Of a stretch of 15,517 nucleotides of DNA, positions 1 to 7,208 are shown piece by piece. Both the position numbers and the translations under genes were made by a program. A model generated the notes under the pieces. The model ran no database searches. It was not told the origin of the DNA and worked only from the letters and a program-made list of their open reading frames with translations. Position 1 is the stretch's first letter, and the number at the start of each line of letters is the position of its first letter. Origin of the DNA: VGCC01 sp044375955 (GTDB taxonomy: Bacteria; Actinomycetota; Actinomycetes; S36-B12); assembly GCA_044375955.1 (NCBI GenBank), contig JBILLS010000074.1, positions 1 through 15,517 on the forward strand, read 5' to 3'.

Positions 1-1
1 A

Positions 2-781
2 GCCCAGCCACCAGGCACGCAAAGCCCAGTTTCCACCAACGCAGCGCGCAAAGAGCAAACCGTTAACTACGAAGTTGACCGTGCGATTCAAACCGTTCGC
101 GGACCTCGCGCGAGCGTGAAGCGGGTATCAACGGCCGTGATCGTGAACTTTAAAAAGACGGTTGATGCCGATGGCAATGTTAAAGAGACAGCCTACACCC
201 AACAGGAGATCCAGCAAATGACATCGCTGGTTCGCGACGCGATGGGATTTTCTCAGCAGCGCGGCGACTCGGTGTCGGTAGTGAGTATTCCTTTCTCGCC
301 GCCGGTGAGCGACGAGCCACCGTTTTGGAAGCAGGCCACTTTTGCTAGCGTGATGAAGGAATTTTTCAAATTCTTGATCATCGCGACGGTGCTAGGTCTT
401 GTGACGGTGTTCTTAGTCCGTCCTATCCTCTTCCCGCCACCACCTAAAGTGGTTGAAGAAGAGCAGCGGATCGAAGAAGAGTTCGATGAGCGCGTTAAGG
501 CTGAATTGCAAGCCATGTCGCCAGCAGCGCGTGAGAAGCGTCGCCTTGAGCTTGAACTTGAGCGTGAGCGTCGCCGTATTCAGGAAGAAGAAGAGCGTCA
601 GCGCCTTGAAGAGGAACGTCGAATCCTCGAAGACAAGCGCAAGCGCGAGGAAGAGGAAAAGGCTGCCGAATACGAAGAGTTGCTTGCCTACGCCAAGGAA
701 TTTGTTCAGAAAGATCCAAGGGTTGTGGCGGCTATCTTCAAGCAGTGGCTACAGGAAGATGTTGAAAAGGGCTTGGCTTGA
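2..781 (+). CDS. fliF: Flagellar MS-ring protein FliF, C-terminal part (5' truncated by window)
   Basis: FliF builds the inner-membrane MS ring, on which the C-ring and export gate assemble. The reading frame is open from base 2 with no stop before 779-781, so this is the last 259 residues or so of a larger gene whose start lies outside the window. An internal GTG at 116 is not the true start, because the residues before it (NYEVDRAIQTVRG) match the conserved periplasmic ring region of FliF. After a stretch ending in PFSPP come the second membrane segment (around FFKFLIIATVLGLVTVFLV, bases about 361-418) and about 85 extremely Glu/Arg-rich residues likely to form a helix or coiled coil. The C-terminus, QKDPRVVAAIFKQWL, matches the FliG-binding tail of FliF (NDPRVVALVIRQWM in Salmonella). 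The intact tail implies that a FliG partner exists, yet the next gene is fliH, not fliG. Confidence 0.95.
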   Translation, partial: AQPPGTQSPVSTNAARKEQTVNYEVDRAIQTVRGPRASVKRVSTAVIVNFKKTVDADGNVKETAYTQQEIQQMTSLVRDAMGFSQQRGDSVSVVSIPFSPPVSDEPPFWKQATFASVMKEFFKFLIIATVLGLVTVFLVRPILFPPPPKVVEEEQRIEEEFDERVKAELQAMSPAAREKRRLELELERERRRIQEEEERQRLEEERRILEDKRKREEEEKAAEYEELLAYAKEFVQKDPRVVAAIFKQWLQEDVEKGLA

Positions 782-842
782 TGGTGGGCGAGAAGCGCCT
801 GCCACGCTAAGCATCGACTGGTCGTCACCCTAAACATTCATC

Positions 843-1535
843 ATGGTTCGAACGGCTGCTCAACGGTGGTTTCCGCCGAGTTTTGATCCCCCGGTGCCTG
901 AGCCGGAGCCAGATATTGTTTGGCCGACCGTTGAAGAAATTGAAGCGATAAGAGAGGCCGCAAGGCGTGAAGGCTTCGAAGCGGGCAAGCAAGATGGTTT
1001 TGCCAAAGGACTCGCTGAAGGATTTACACAGGGTTTTGAACAAGGGCTTGGCGAGGGGCGTGATCAGGCCTACCAGGAGCACACCCAACAAATTCTCGAT
1101 TTAGGCGCGACACTGCAGCAATTTATCGACGAATTAAGCGAACTGCCGACGGTCATTCTCGAACCCATCACGGATCTGGCTTGGTCGATAGCTGAGCGTC
1201 TTTCGCTTGGCGAACATATTGACCGAGCACCTTTCCTGCATGCGGTTCAAGAAGCTCTGATGAGACTGCCTTCTCCAGGCGAGAACCTGCTTTTGCGTGT
1301 GCCGCCCTCCCAACGCGCCATTTGGGACGAATTCCTCGCGAAGGCGAGCCTTCCCTTTAAAGTTGATATTCTCGCCGACGCTGACCAGGAAGACGGTGCC
1401 TACATCGAGGTCGAAGGTACGCGTATTGACGTGGGCCCCGAGGCTCGGCGTGCTCTGGTACTGATGGCCATGGGGCTTTTGCCGCGTGCCTCCGACAACA
1501 CTCGCCATGCAGCCGACCTCGCCGAGTCGAGCTGA
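843..1535 (+). CDS. fliH: Flagellar assembly protein FliH (export ATPase regulator/stator)
   Basis: FliH is the cytoplasmic peripheral stalk that binds and restrains the ATPase FliI and links it to the C-ring. The 230-residue product has the family layout: an N-terminal Trp/Pro-rich patch (WFPPSFDPP, residues 9-17), a run of GxxxG-type repeats (GFEAGKQDGFAKGLAEGF, about residues 44-61) that forms the helical dimer stalk, and a C-terminal V/A-ATPase subunit E-like domain that includes DGAYIEVEGTRIDVG. The ATG at 843 is the only reasonable start, because an in-frame TAA lies at 831. No clear Shine-Dalgarno precedes it. It follows fliF after 61 bases and its 3' end overlaps fliI. Confidence 0.93.
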   Translation: MVRTAAQRWFPPSFDPPVPEPEPDIVWPTVEEIEAIREAARREGFEAGKQDGFAKGLAEGFTQGFEQGLGEGRDQAYQEHTQQILDLGATLQQFIDELSELPTVILEPITDLAWSIAERLSLGEHIDRAPFLHAVQEALMRLPSPGENLLLRVPPSQRAIWDEFLAKASLPFKVDILADADQEDGAYIEVEGTRIDVGPEARRALVLMAMGLLPRASDNTRHAADLAESS

Positions 1536-2904
1536 ACTCGCTTCCAAGCGACTGCGCGGCTGGACTGCGCGCATTCAAGCTGCCCCGCGTGGCGTTCGAA
1601 GTGGAAGGCTTGAGCGAGTCTCTGGTTTGATGCTTGAGGTCGCTGGGCTGCCAATGACCATTGGCAATCGTGCCGCCGTAGCCTCCGGAAACGGCTGGGT
1701 TGAGTGCGAGTGCGTTGGGTTCTCAGGGCACACCACCTACTTGATGCCGATTGATCCCGCGAGTCGAGTCGCGCCCGGAGCCGTTGTTTATCCTGCCAAC
1801 ACCCCAGCACAAGAGGGTAAACGCTTTATTCCCATTGAGTCTGCGCCACCGCTTCCGATTGGCGAAGCATTGCTCGGACGCATTGTTGATGGTTATGGGC
1901 GTGCTCTTGACGGGCTTCCTACAGGTGCTGAGGCGCCAAATCCTTATCGCTCGCCTGTCATCAACCCCTTGCATCGTCAGCCGATTCGAGAGCCTCTCGA
2001 TGCAGGTGTGCGTTCGATCAATGCCATGCTCACGGTTGGCCGTGGACAAAGGGTTGGGATATTTGCCGGGTCGGGTGTTGGCAAATCAGTGCTCTTAGGC
2101 ATGCTTGCAAGGCGTTGTGTGGCCGATGTTGTAGTGATCGGTTTGGTTGGCGAGCGAGGTCGCGAAGTACGCGAGTTTTGTGAAGACACGCTCGGGTCCG
2201 ATGCACTACATCGATCGGTTGTCGTTGCTGCGCCAGCCGATGCAAGCCCCTTAGCGCGTCTGCGAGGAGCCCTGTTTGCTACCGATGTGGCAACTTATTT
2301 TCGTGATCAGGGGCGGCATGTTGTTTTAATTATTGACTCGCTTACCCGATTCGCGATGGCTCAGCGTGAAATAGCGCTTTCCCTCGGCGAGCCGCCAGTC
2401 TCAAGGGGCTACCCACCCTCAGTTTTCGCAAAAATGCCCGAGTTGGTTGAAAAAGTTGGTAACGGTGCCGTACCCGACTCCTCCATCACTGCCTTCTACA
2501 CCATCTTGCTCGAAGGTGACGATATCCATGATCCTGTGGCTGACACCGCAAGAGGTATTTTGGACGGACACTTGTTTTTGTCGCGCGAGCTTGCCGATTC
2601 GGGCCACTATCCTGCGATCGATATTGAAAAGTCGATTTCGCGCGTGATGCCTAAAGTGACCGATGAGCGTCACCTCGAGGCAGCCCGTAAGGTTAAACAG
2701 CTCATCTCAAGGTACATGAGAGGCCGAGACATGGTCGCGATGGGTGCTTATGCGCCAGGTAGCGATCCAGGACTCGATGAGGCGCTGCGTCTTTGGCCCG
2801 GTATTCAGCAGTTCTTGCAGCAGGGCATGCACGAAAATCATTCGATGAGTGACTCGCTCATTGCGCTTTTTGGATTGCTAGGAGGCGCAGGTGGCACTGC
2901 GTAG
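1507..2904 (+). CDS. fliI: Flagellum-specific ATPase FliI
   Basis: FliI is the F1-beta-like hexameric ATPase of flagellar type III secretion; it unloads substrates from chaperones at the export gate. From ATG 1507 the protein has 465 residues (Salmonella 456). The Walker A loop GSGVGKS lies at residues 188-194, a catalytic-Glu region LVGERGREVREF follows, and the Walker B segment is VVLIIDSLTRFAMAQRE. The C-terminal part has typical RAxKVKxLI-like and MGAY-like motifs (KVKQLISRYMRGRDMVAMGAY). A GTG at 1486 in the same frame is an alternative start. I prefer 1507 because the distance to the conserved SGLMLEVAGL segment then matches homologs, although 1486 has a loose GGGG upstream. Either way it overlaps fliH (29 or 50 bases), which suggests translational coupling. 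Confidence 0.96.
   Translation: MQPTSPSRAELASKRLRGWTARIQAAPRGVRSGRLERVSGLMLEVAGLPMTIGNRAAVASGNGWVECECVGFSGHTTYLMPIDPASRVAPGAVVYPANTPAQEGKRFIPIESAPPLPIGEALLGRIVDGYGRALDGLPTGAEAPNPYRSPVINPLHRQPIREPLDAGVRSINAMLTVGRGQRVGIFAGSGVGKSVLLGMLARRCVADVVVIGLVGERGREVREFCEDTLGSDALHRSVVVAAPADASPLARLRGALFATDVATYFRDQGRHVVLIIDSLTRFAMAQREIALSLGEPPVSRGYPPSVFAKMPELVEKVGNGAVPDSSITAFYTILLEGDDIHDPVADTARGILDGHLFLSRELADSGHYPAIDIEKSISRVMPKVTDERHLEAARKVKQLISRYMRGRDMVAMGAYAPGSDPGLDEALRLWPGIQQFLQQGMHENHSMSDSLIALFGLLGGAGGTA
2880..2885 (+). promoter_or_regulatory. Shine-Dalgarno of fliJ
   Basis: AGGAGG lies inside the end of fliI, five bases before the GTG at 2891. This strong site fixes the non-ATG start of fliJ. Confidence 0.75.
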
Positions 2905-3334
2905 GCAAGCGCTCGAAGCCGTTTTGAGGGTGGCGAGGCTGCGTGAGCAGCAGGCTGCAGCCCAAGCGCAGCGCGAACGAAAAAAACTCTTTGACGCAGT
3001 GGGGGCAGCCCGTCAGCTTGATCAATTTGCGGAAGAGTATCGTTCCGATCTTCCAAGAATCATGTCTCGTGGCCATGCGCTACCTTCCGAACTCGTCAAT
3101 ACCTTGGAATTTGCTCGAAAGCTTGAGTCAACTGCCCATGAGCAAAGAATAGCGAGTGAGCCGCAACGACAGATTACTGAGGCTGCAGTTGCGCAGCATC
3201 AAGCCTTAAAATTACGTTTGGACGGATTAGAAAAGCTTGAGCGTCGGGCGCGGTCGGATGAGCTTGCCGAGATGCAATTGCGCGAGGTGAGAGAAAATGA
3301 GGATGCTGTTTCCTCCAGACTTCACCGTCGATGA
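2891..3334 (+). CDS. fliJ: Flagellar export chaperone/stalk protein FliJ
   Basis: FliJ is a small coiled-coil protein at the centre of the FliI ring. It couples ATPase activity to the FlhA gate and recycles chaperones. The product has 147 residues, the usual family length, and is almost wholly charged helix: ALEAVLRVARLREQQAAAQ opens the first helix, and LRLDGLEKLERRARSDEL lies in the second antiparallel helix. Identification rests on position after fliI, size and heptad character, as FliJ is poorly conserved. It starts at a GTG with a strong AGGAGG and overlaps fliI by 14 bases. It is the last gene before a 162-base non-coding gap, so it may end the fliF-fliJ transcription unit. Confidence 0.88.
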   Translation: MALRRQALEAVLRVARLREQQAAAQAQRERKKLFDAVGAARQLDQFAEEYRSDLPRIMSRGHALPSELVNTLEFARKLESTAHEQRIASEPQRQITEAAVAQHQALKLRLDGLEKLERRARSDELAEMQLREVRENEDAVSSRLHRR

Positions 3335-3370
3335 GCGAGCTATGGGCAGGTTTATGCTGAATTCACAATC

Positions 3371-3393
3371 TGAGATAAGCGCTCCGTATCTCA
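3371..3393 (+). promoter_or_regulatory. Inverted repeat upstream of the fliK promoter
   Basis: TGAGATA (3371-3377) and TATCTCA (3387-3393) form a perfect 7-bp inverted repeat around a 9-base centre. No T-tract follows, so it is not a standard terminator. It is centred about 60 bases before the transcription start inferred from the sigma-54 site at 3416, so it could be an activator site or merely a transcript-end hairpin of fliJ. The repeat is directly visible; its role is a guess. Confidence 0.3.
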
Positions 3394-3415
3394 ACGGCCC
3401 TCAGCGCCTCAATAT

Positions 3416-3431
3416 TGGCACGCTATCTGCT
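3416..3431 (+). promoter_or_regulatory. Candidate sigma-54 (RpoN) promoter for fliK
   Basis: TGGCACGCTATCTGCT matches the -24/-12 consensus TGGCACGrNNNTTGCW. The whole TGGCACG block is exact, the GG-to-GC spacing is correct, and the -12 box is CTGC instead of TTGC. The predicted start is near 3442, leaving a 5' leader of about 55 bases before fliK. It lies in the only non-coding gap of the first half of the window. In Pseudomonas aeruginosa fliK is likewise RpoN-controlled. Confidence 0.7.
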
Positions 3432-3496
3432 AAATGCGTAGTGGTTAACGGTTATTGGCTTACAACCGTTTAGGCTTACGAGGAAAAATACGCAGC

Positions 3497-4915
3497 ATGA
3501 TTTCGATTCAGACTCCAAAGCAGCAAGCACGCCACGATGTCAAAGAGGCCGATCGTCCGGTTAAACCTGCCGATCATGCACCTAAGGAAGGGTTTGACCT
3601 GCTTTTATCAGTTTTAGAGTCGCGTATGGGTGCCTTGGACAACTCGGCACCTGATCAACAGCCTTCGGGTGATTTGTTGAGCGAAGACTTTGAAAACGGA
3701 CAGCAGATCGGCAACAACGGAAGTCAGTTTGCCTTAAATCCGGCAAATTTTGCCGGGTCGTCCTTGGGGTCGGCGGCAAACTTGCTTGAGGCCTCGGTTA
3801 GTAATGCTTCGCAGACGGCCTCGTCGTTGAAGGGTGCGGGTTCTGAGCAGTCAACCCTTGCCATGTTAAGCGCCGCAGGCAAGATTGATTTGGAATCTGC
3901 CAGGCAGCTAGCTGCTGTCATGAACGACCAAGCTGCCCGAAATCAACTAGCCGCTCAACTCGCCGCTGCATCGAGAGGAGATCCGACGGCAACGGCTGCC
4001 TTGCAAGCGCAGGGTTGGCTTGGGCCAAAGGCTGGGCTCGGTATTGATCTCGCTTTGCTTGCTACGGCTCCGAGCGTGGCTCCTTCGACGGCGGAACTTG
4101 ATCTTCAGGCCTCGCTTCAAAAAGCCTTGTCCAGTATGGGTGCTGTGCCTGGATCTGCTGCGGCTACGTCAAGCGCTGATCCATCGGCAGGCCCGTTCCG
4201 GTCTGATACACAAGCGGCGGTTTCAGGTTCCGTGTTAAACACCGCGGCGTTGGGCGATTTCAATGGGGTTCAACTGCTCGATCAACAAAGCGCGTCGGCA
4301 GCAAGATCAGTAACTGAGTCGCAGAGCGCAACGAGTGCTGCTGCAGTGCCTGATGATGCTGCCAAAGAACAGCCCAACACGAATGGCGTGTCGGCGCTTG
4401 TTTCAAATAGCTTTGTTGCTGGCATGCCTGGTGTCGCACCGGCTTTGGTAAACGCGGCGCCTGCAAGCGTCTCTGCTGCTGCTCAAAGCCAAAATGCTCA
4501 GGCGATGTCGGCAACCGTGAGTTGGCTCGCTTCAAAGCAAGGCGGCAGCGCGACACTCGATCTCACACCCCCCGATCTTGGGCAAGTTCGTCTTGAGCTG
4601 AGCGTGGATCCGCGCGGTGAGCAGGCAAGCTTAGTTGTCCATGCCGCCACGGAGGCTGCTAAAGCCAGTATCGAGCGTGCCTTGAGCCAGCTCCATGCTG
4701 CGTTCGAAGCTTCAGGCCTTGCCCTGACGGTGTCGGTTGATACCGGAGCAGCCTCGGGCTTTAGCCAGTCTTTTGCGTCGCAGCAGTCTTTTCAACAATC
4801 AGGCGATAATGCTTCGCAATCGGCGGTGACAAGCGCGGCAATCCGTTCTCCCGTATCGACCCGCGCGATGGAAAGTGGCCGCCTTGCCGATGCGGGACTT
4901 AGTCTTTATGTTTAA
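3497..4915 (+). CDS. fliK: Flagellar hook-length control protein FliK
   Basis: FliK is the secreted ruler that measures the hook and switches the export gate (through FlhB) from rod/hook to filament substrates. The product has 472 residues. Its first 340 or so are low-complexity, rich in Ala, Ser, Gln and Gly, as expected of the extended ruler part. About residues 340-430 form the compact Flg_hook domain, with the hallmark LTPPDLGQVRLEL followed by VVHAATEAAKASIERALSQL and a Gln/Ser-rich tail. I chose ATG 3497, preceded by AGGA at 3481-3484. A TTG at 3455 in the same frame would add 14 residues without a better ribosome site. It has its own candidate sigma-54 promoter and is followed by fliL after 84 bases. 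Confidence 0.92.
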   Translation: MISIQTPKQQARHDVKEADRPVKPADHAPKEGFDLLLSVLESRMGALDNSAPDQQPSGDLLSEDFENGQQIGNNGSQFALNPANFAGSSLGSAANLLEASVSNASQTASSLKGAGSEQSTLAMLSAAGKIDLESARQLAAVMNDQAARNQLAAQLAAASRGDPTATAALQAQGWLGPKAGLGIDLALLATAPSVAPSTAELDLQASLQKALSSMGAVPGSAAATSSADPSAGPFRSDTQAAVSGSVLNTAALGDFNGVQLLDQQSASAARSVTESQSATSAAAVPDDAAKEQPNTNGVSALVSNSFVAGMPGVAPALVNAAPASVSAAAQSQNAQAMSATVSWLASKQGGSATLDLTPPDLGQVRLELSVDPRGEQASLVVHAATEAAKASIERALSQLHAAFEASGLALTVSVDTGAASGFSQSFASQQSFQQSGDNASQSAVTSAAIRSPVSTRAMESGRLADAGLSLYV

Positions 4916-4999
4916 GTTTGTGGTTCTTTGATTCCCATACCGGGTTTGTTTAATCTATCAATACGTCATCTGTCGTTGAATTTCTAACTGAGACTGATC

Positions 5000-5728
5000 A
5001 TGGCTGAAGCAGAATTGAATCCAGCAGCACCCGCAACCGCAGCAGCAGCGCCTCCCGCCGCTGGAGTAGAAGGTGAAGAAGCGCCTGTAAAAAAGAGCAA
5101 GTTACCGCTGATTATTGCGATTGTTGTTGTTCTTGTACTGATCGGCGGCGGCGTCGGCGGCTGGATGTGGTATTCCGCTAAGAAGAAGAAAGAGGCGGAA
5201 GAAGCTGAACAGACCCTCGAGAGTCGTCTCAAGGCGCAAATGCAGTTCAAGAAAGAAAATAAAGCGCCAACCTTCGTCAAGATGGATCCATTTACCGTCA
5301 ATCTTCCTTCAAAGGGCGGTGAGCACTACTTGCAGGTCGAAATGTTCTTGCGCGTATCGGAAGGCAAGGTCGAAGGCAAGATCAAAGAGTTCTTGCCTGT
5401 GGTTCAGGACCGTATTATCACGGTGCTTTCCTCGCGATCGATGGAGCAATTAGCCACCGTTGAAGGCAAGGAAATCCTCGGTAAAGAGATCGCTTTGGTT
5501 GTCAATTCGATTATTGAGCCCCAGTTGACCGCGATTTATGTGCTCCAGCAGCAGCCCTCGACAGCAGATTTACGGAATCTGGAGCGCATTGGCGCGATGC
5601 CCAAAGACGCATCAGCGACAGCGCAAATGACCCAGGTTGCGCGAGAGGCAGCGGCACAGTTCTGGCGCATCAGCGAGATGGACCTACCGGTGCAAGGTGT
5701 GTTGTTCAAGTCCTTCATCATGCAGTAA
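5000..5728 (+). CDS. fliL: Flagellar basal body-associated protein FliL, long form
   Basis: FliL is a single-span inner-membrane protein that surrounds or supports the MotAB stators. The 242-residue product has an Ala/Pro-rich cytoplasmic tail, a transmembrane helix at about 36-58 and a charged linker. The periplasmic domain follows, with the family motifs KMDPFTVNL (residues 94-102) and YLQVEMFLRV, and the C-terminal signature VLFKSFIMQ (234-242). It is longer than most FliL proteins (commonly about 150-190 residues). Extra length lies between the conserved IIEPQL and the C-terminal strand, at about residues 180-229. The 84-base gap before it shows no promoter I recognise, so it is probably read with fliK. 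The start has only a weak ribosome site. Confidence 0.92.
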   Translation: MAEAELNPAAPATAAAAPPAAGVEGEEAPVKKSKLPLIIAIVVVLVLIGGGVGGWMWYSAKKKKEAEEAEQTLESRLKAQMQFKKENKAPTFVKMDPFTVNLPSKGGEHYLQVEMFLRVSEGKVEGKIKEFLPVVQDRIITVLSSRSMEQLATVEGKEILGKEIALVVNSIIEPQLTAIYVLQQQPSTADLRNLERIGAMPKDASATAQMTQVAREAAAQFWRISEMDLPVQGVLFKSFIMQ

Positions 5729-5789
5729 GACTTCAAGCACGCATGACTAAGTTTGGCATCTCACACACCTTTCATTGAGCGAGACATCA

Positions 5790-6824
5790 GTGAGTGAAGC
5801 GGTAAAGTCACAATCAGGCGATCCTCCCGAGGAGGACCTCGGCAAGGATGTGCTGAAGACAACGCGTGAAGCGAAAGCTTCCGTGTTTGACAAGATGCAC
5901 CGCATCCTTAGTCGAAGGATGCCAACGCTTGAGTTGATTCACGAGCGATTTGCACGCACGATGCGTTTGCAGTTGTTTAATATGATTCGGTGCCGGTGCG
6001 AAGTTGACTTGCATCCCCCGCGTATTAAACCCTATAGCGAGTTTCTTGGTAGTTTTCCAGAGCGGACTAATATTAATATCGTTAATATTAAGTCGCTCCG
6101 TGGTGTGGCTTGTTGGATTGTCGACCCTGCCGTGATTTACCTCACCATCGATAATATGTTCGGTGGCGAAGGGCACCTCGAACCAAAGATCGTTCCAAAG
6201 GAATATACCGCTACAGAATTGCGTATTGTTCGGCGTTTTGTCGACATGGTGCTCGCCGAATACGAAAAAGCATGGAAGCAGGTCTATGAGTTGAAGTTTG
6301 ACTTTGTCCGGTCCGAAGGCAACTTTCAGTTTGCCAAGATAACGGGCAACGACGAGATGGTTTTGCATTGCAAATTCACCATCGATATCAACGGTCGTGC
6401 AGGCGACGTCGACTTTTGCGTACCGTTCTGGGTTTTCGAACCCTTGAAAGCAACCTTGTTCGCGCAATCGGTTGGCTTTCAAATGGAAGCAGATACCAAA
6501 TGGACCGGCGCATTAGAAAGTGAGATGCAAACCGCTGAGGTCGAAGTGGCTGCGATCCTTGCGGAAAAGAAAATGGTTCTAGGTGACATATTGTCACTCA
6601 ATGTTGGTGAAATTATTCCGATTGAAGTGCAGGATCCAATCACGGCTTTTGTCAATCGAGTGCCGATGATACGTGGTAAGTACGGTGTTAAAAACGGGCG
6701 CTATGCATTGCGGGTCGAGGAGATCCGTAATCCTACAGACTTCGTTAGCTTAGGACTCAAAAATAGGCAATTGCTTGGGCCGCAAAAGTATGACGATGAA
6801 TTCAAGTTTGGTATGGAGAAATAA
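5790..6824 (+). CDS. fliM: Flagellar motor switch protein FliM with atypical N-terminus
   Basis: FliM forms the middle of the C-ring, binding FliG above and FliN below, and normally receives CheY-P through an N-terminal peptide. From GTG 5790 the product has 344 residues. A TTG at 5775 gives 349, and no ATG is available. Conserved parts are RRMPTLELIHERFARTMRLQLF, the FliG-contact loop GGEG in DNMFGGEG, the mid-domain up to FCVPFWVFEPLK, and a C-terminal SpoA/FliN-like domain ending in YALRVEEI. The usual LSQxEIDALL-type CheY-binding peptide is not recognisable: the N-terminus reads SEAVKSQSGDPPEED, at best a degenerate trace. No upstream frame restores it. It lies 46 to 61 bases after fliL and abuts fliN. 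Confidence 0.93.
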   Translation: MSEAVKSQSGDPPEEDLGKDVLKTTREAKASVFDKMHRILSRRMPTLELIHERFARTMRLQLFNMIRCRCEVDLHPPRIKPYSEFLGSFPERTNINIVNIKSLRGVACWIVDPAVIYLTIDNMFGGEGHLEPKIVPKEYTATELRIVRRFVDMVLAEYEKAWKQVYELKFDFVRSEGNFQFAKITGNDEMVLHCKFTIDINGRAGDVDFCVPFWVFEPLKATLFAQSVGFQMEADTKWTGALESEMQTAEVEVAAILAEKKMVLGDILSLNVGEIIPIEVQDPITAFVNRVPMIRGKYGVKNGRYALRVEEIRNPTDFVSLGLKNRQLLGPQKYDDEFKFGMEK

Positions 6825-7175
6825 ATGAGCAACGAATCTTCTGGCGGTTTGTCGGGCGATGCGCAGTCAGTCAGCTTTGATAATTTTGATATCGGTGGCG
6901 CCGATGGTGGTGTAAACGATATCGATCTGGTGCTCGATATTCCCGTTAATGTCACTGTTGAGCTTGGTCGCGCGAAGATGCAGATTCGTAACCTGCTCGC
7001 CCTTTCCTATGGCTCGGTCGTTGAACTCGACGTACTGGCGGGCGAACCTCTCGATGTGATGGTCAATGGCTGTTTGATTGCTCAAGGTGAGGTGGTGATC
7101 GTTAATGATCGTTACGGTATCCGCCTAACCGACATTGTTACGCCAACAGAGCGTTTACGTAAGCTTAATCGTTAA
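6825..7175 (+). CDS. fliN: Flagellar motor switch protein FliN
   Basis: FliN forms the lowest tier of the C-ring, docks FliH-FliI complexes and contributes to switching. The product has 116 residues: an acidic, Gly/Ser-rich lead of about 35 residues, then the SpoA domain with DIPVNVTVELGRAKM, LLALSYGSVVELDVLAGEPL and the end ERLRKLNR. The ATG directly follows the fliM stop TAA with no intervening base. It is served by GGAGA at 6815-6819, inside fliM, so translation is likely coupled. Nothing in the conserved domain appears to be missing. Confidence 0.96.
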   Translation: MSNESSGGLSGDAQSVSFDNFDIGGADGGVNDIDLVLDIPVNVTVELGRAKMQIRNLLALSYGSVVELDVLAGEPLDVMVNGCLIAQGEVVIVNDRYGIRLTDIVTPTERLRKLNR

Positions 7176-7208
7176 GATTTACTAATCCCCGACCGGCTTT
7201 GAGCCTGT

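Noticed and set aside
453..833. Open frame of 126 codons on the + strand overlapping the end of fliF
   Set aside because: It is an alternative frame of the Glu/Arg-rich fliF repeat region, and its Arg/Ser-rich product looks like a shadow.
2892..2907. TGGCACTGCGTAGGCA at the fliI/fliJ overlap as a sigma-54 promoter
   Set aside because: The spacing fits, but the -12 box is AGGC rather than TTGC, and the site is coding in two overlapping genes, so it is likely chance.
3331..3360. Tiny ATGA-coupled frame after fliJ
   Set aside because: It encodes only nine residues, has no supporting motif, and is best read as chance.
4916..4999. Promoter or terminator between fliK and fliL
   Set aside because: I found no -24/-12, no flagellar sigma-28-like pair and no stable hairpin followed by T residues in this 84-base gap.
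5814..6482. Long open frame of 222 codons on the - strand, antisense to fliM
   Set aside because: It lies wholly within a confidently identified gene, shows no recognisable protein motif, and fits the pattern of frame shadows in coding DNA.
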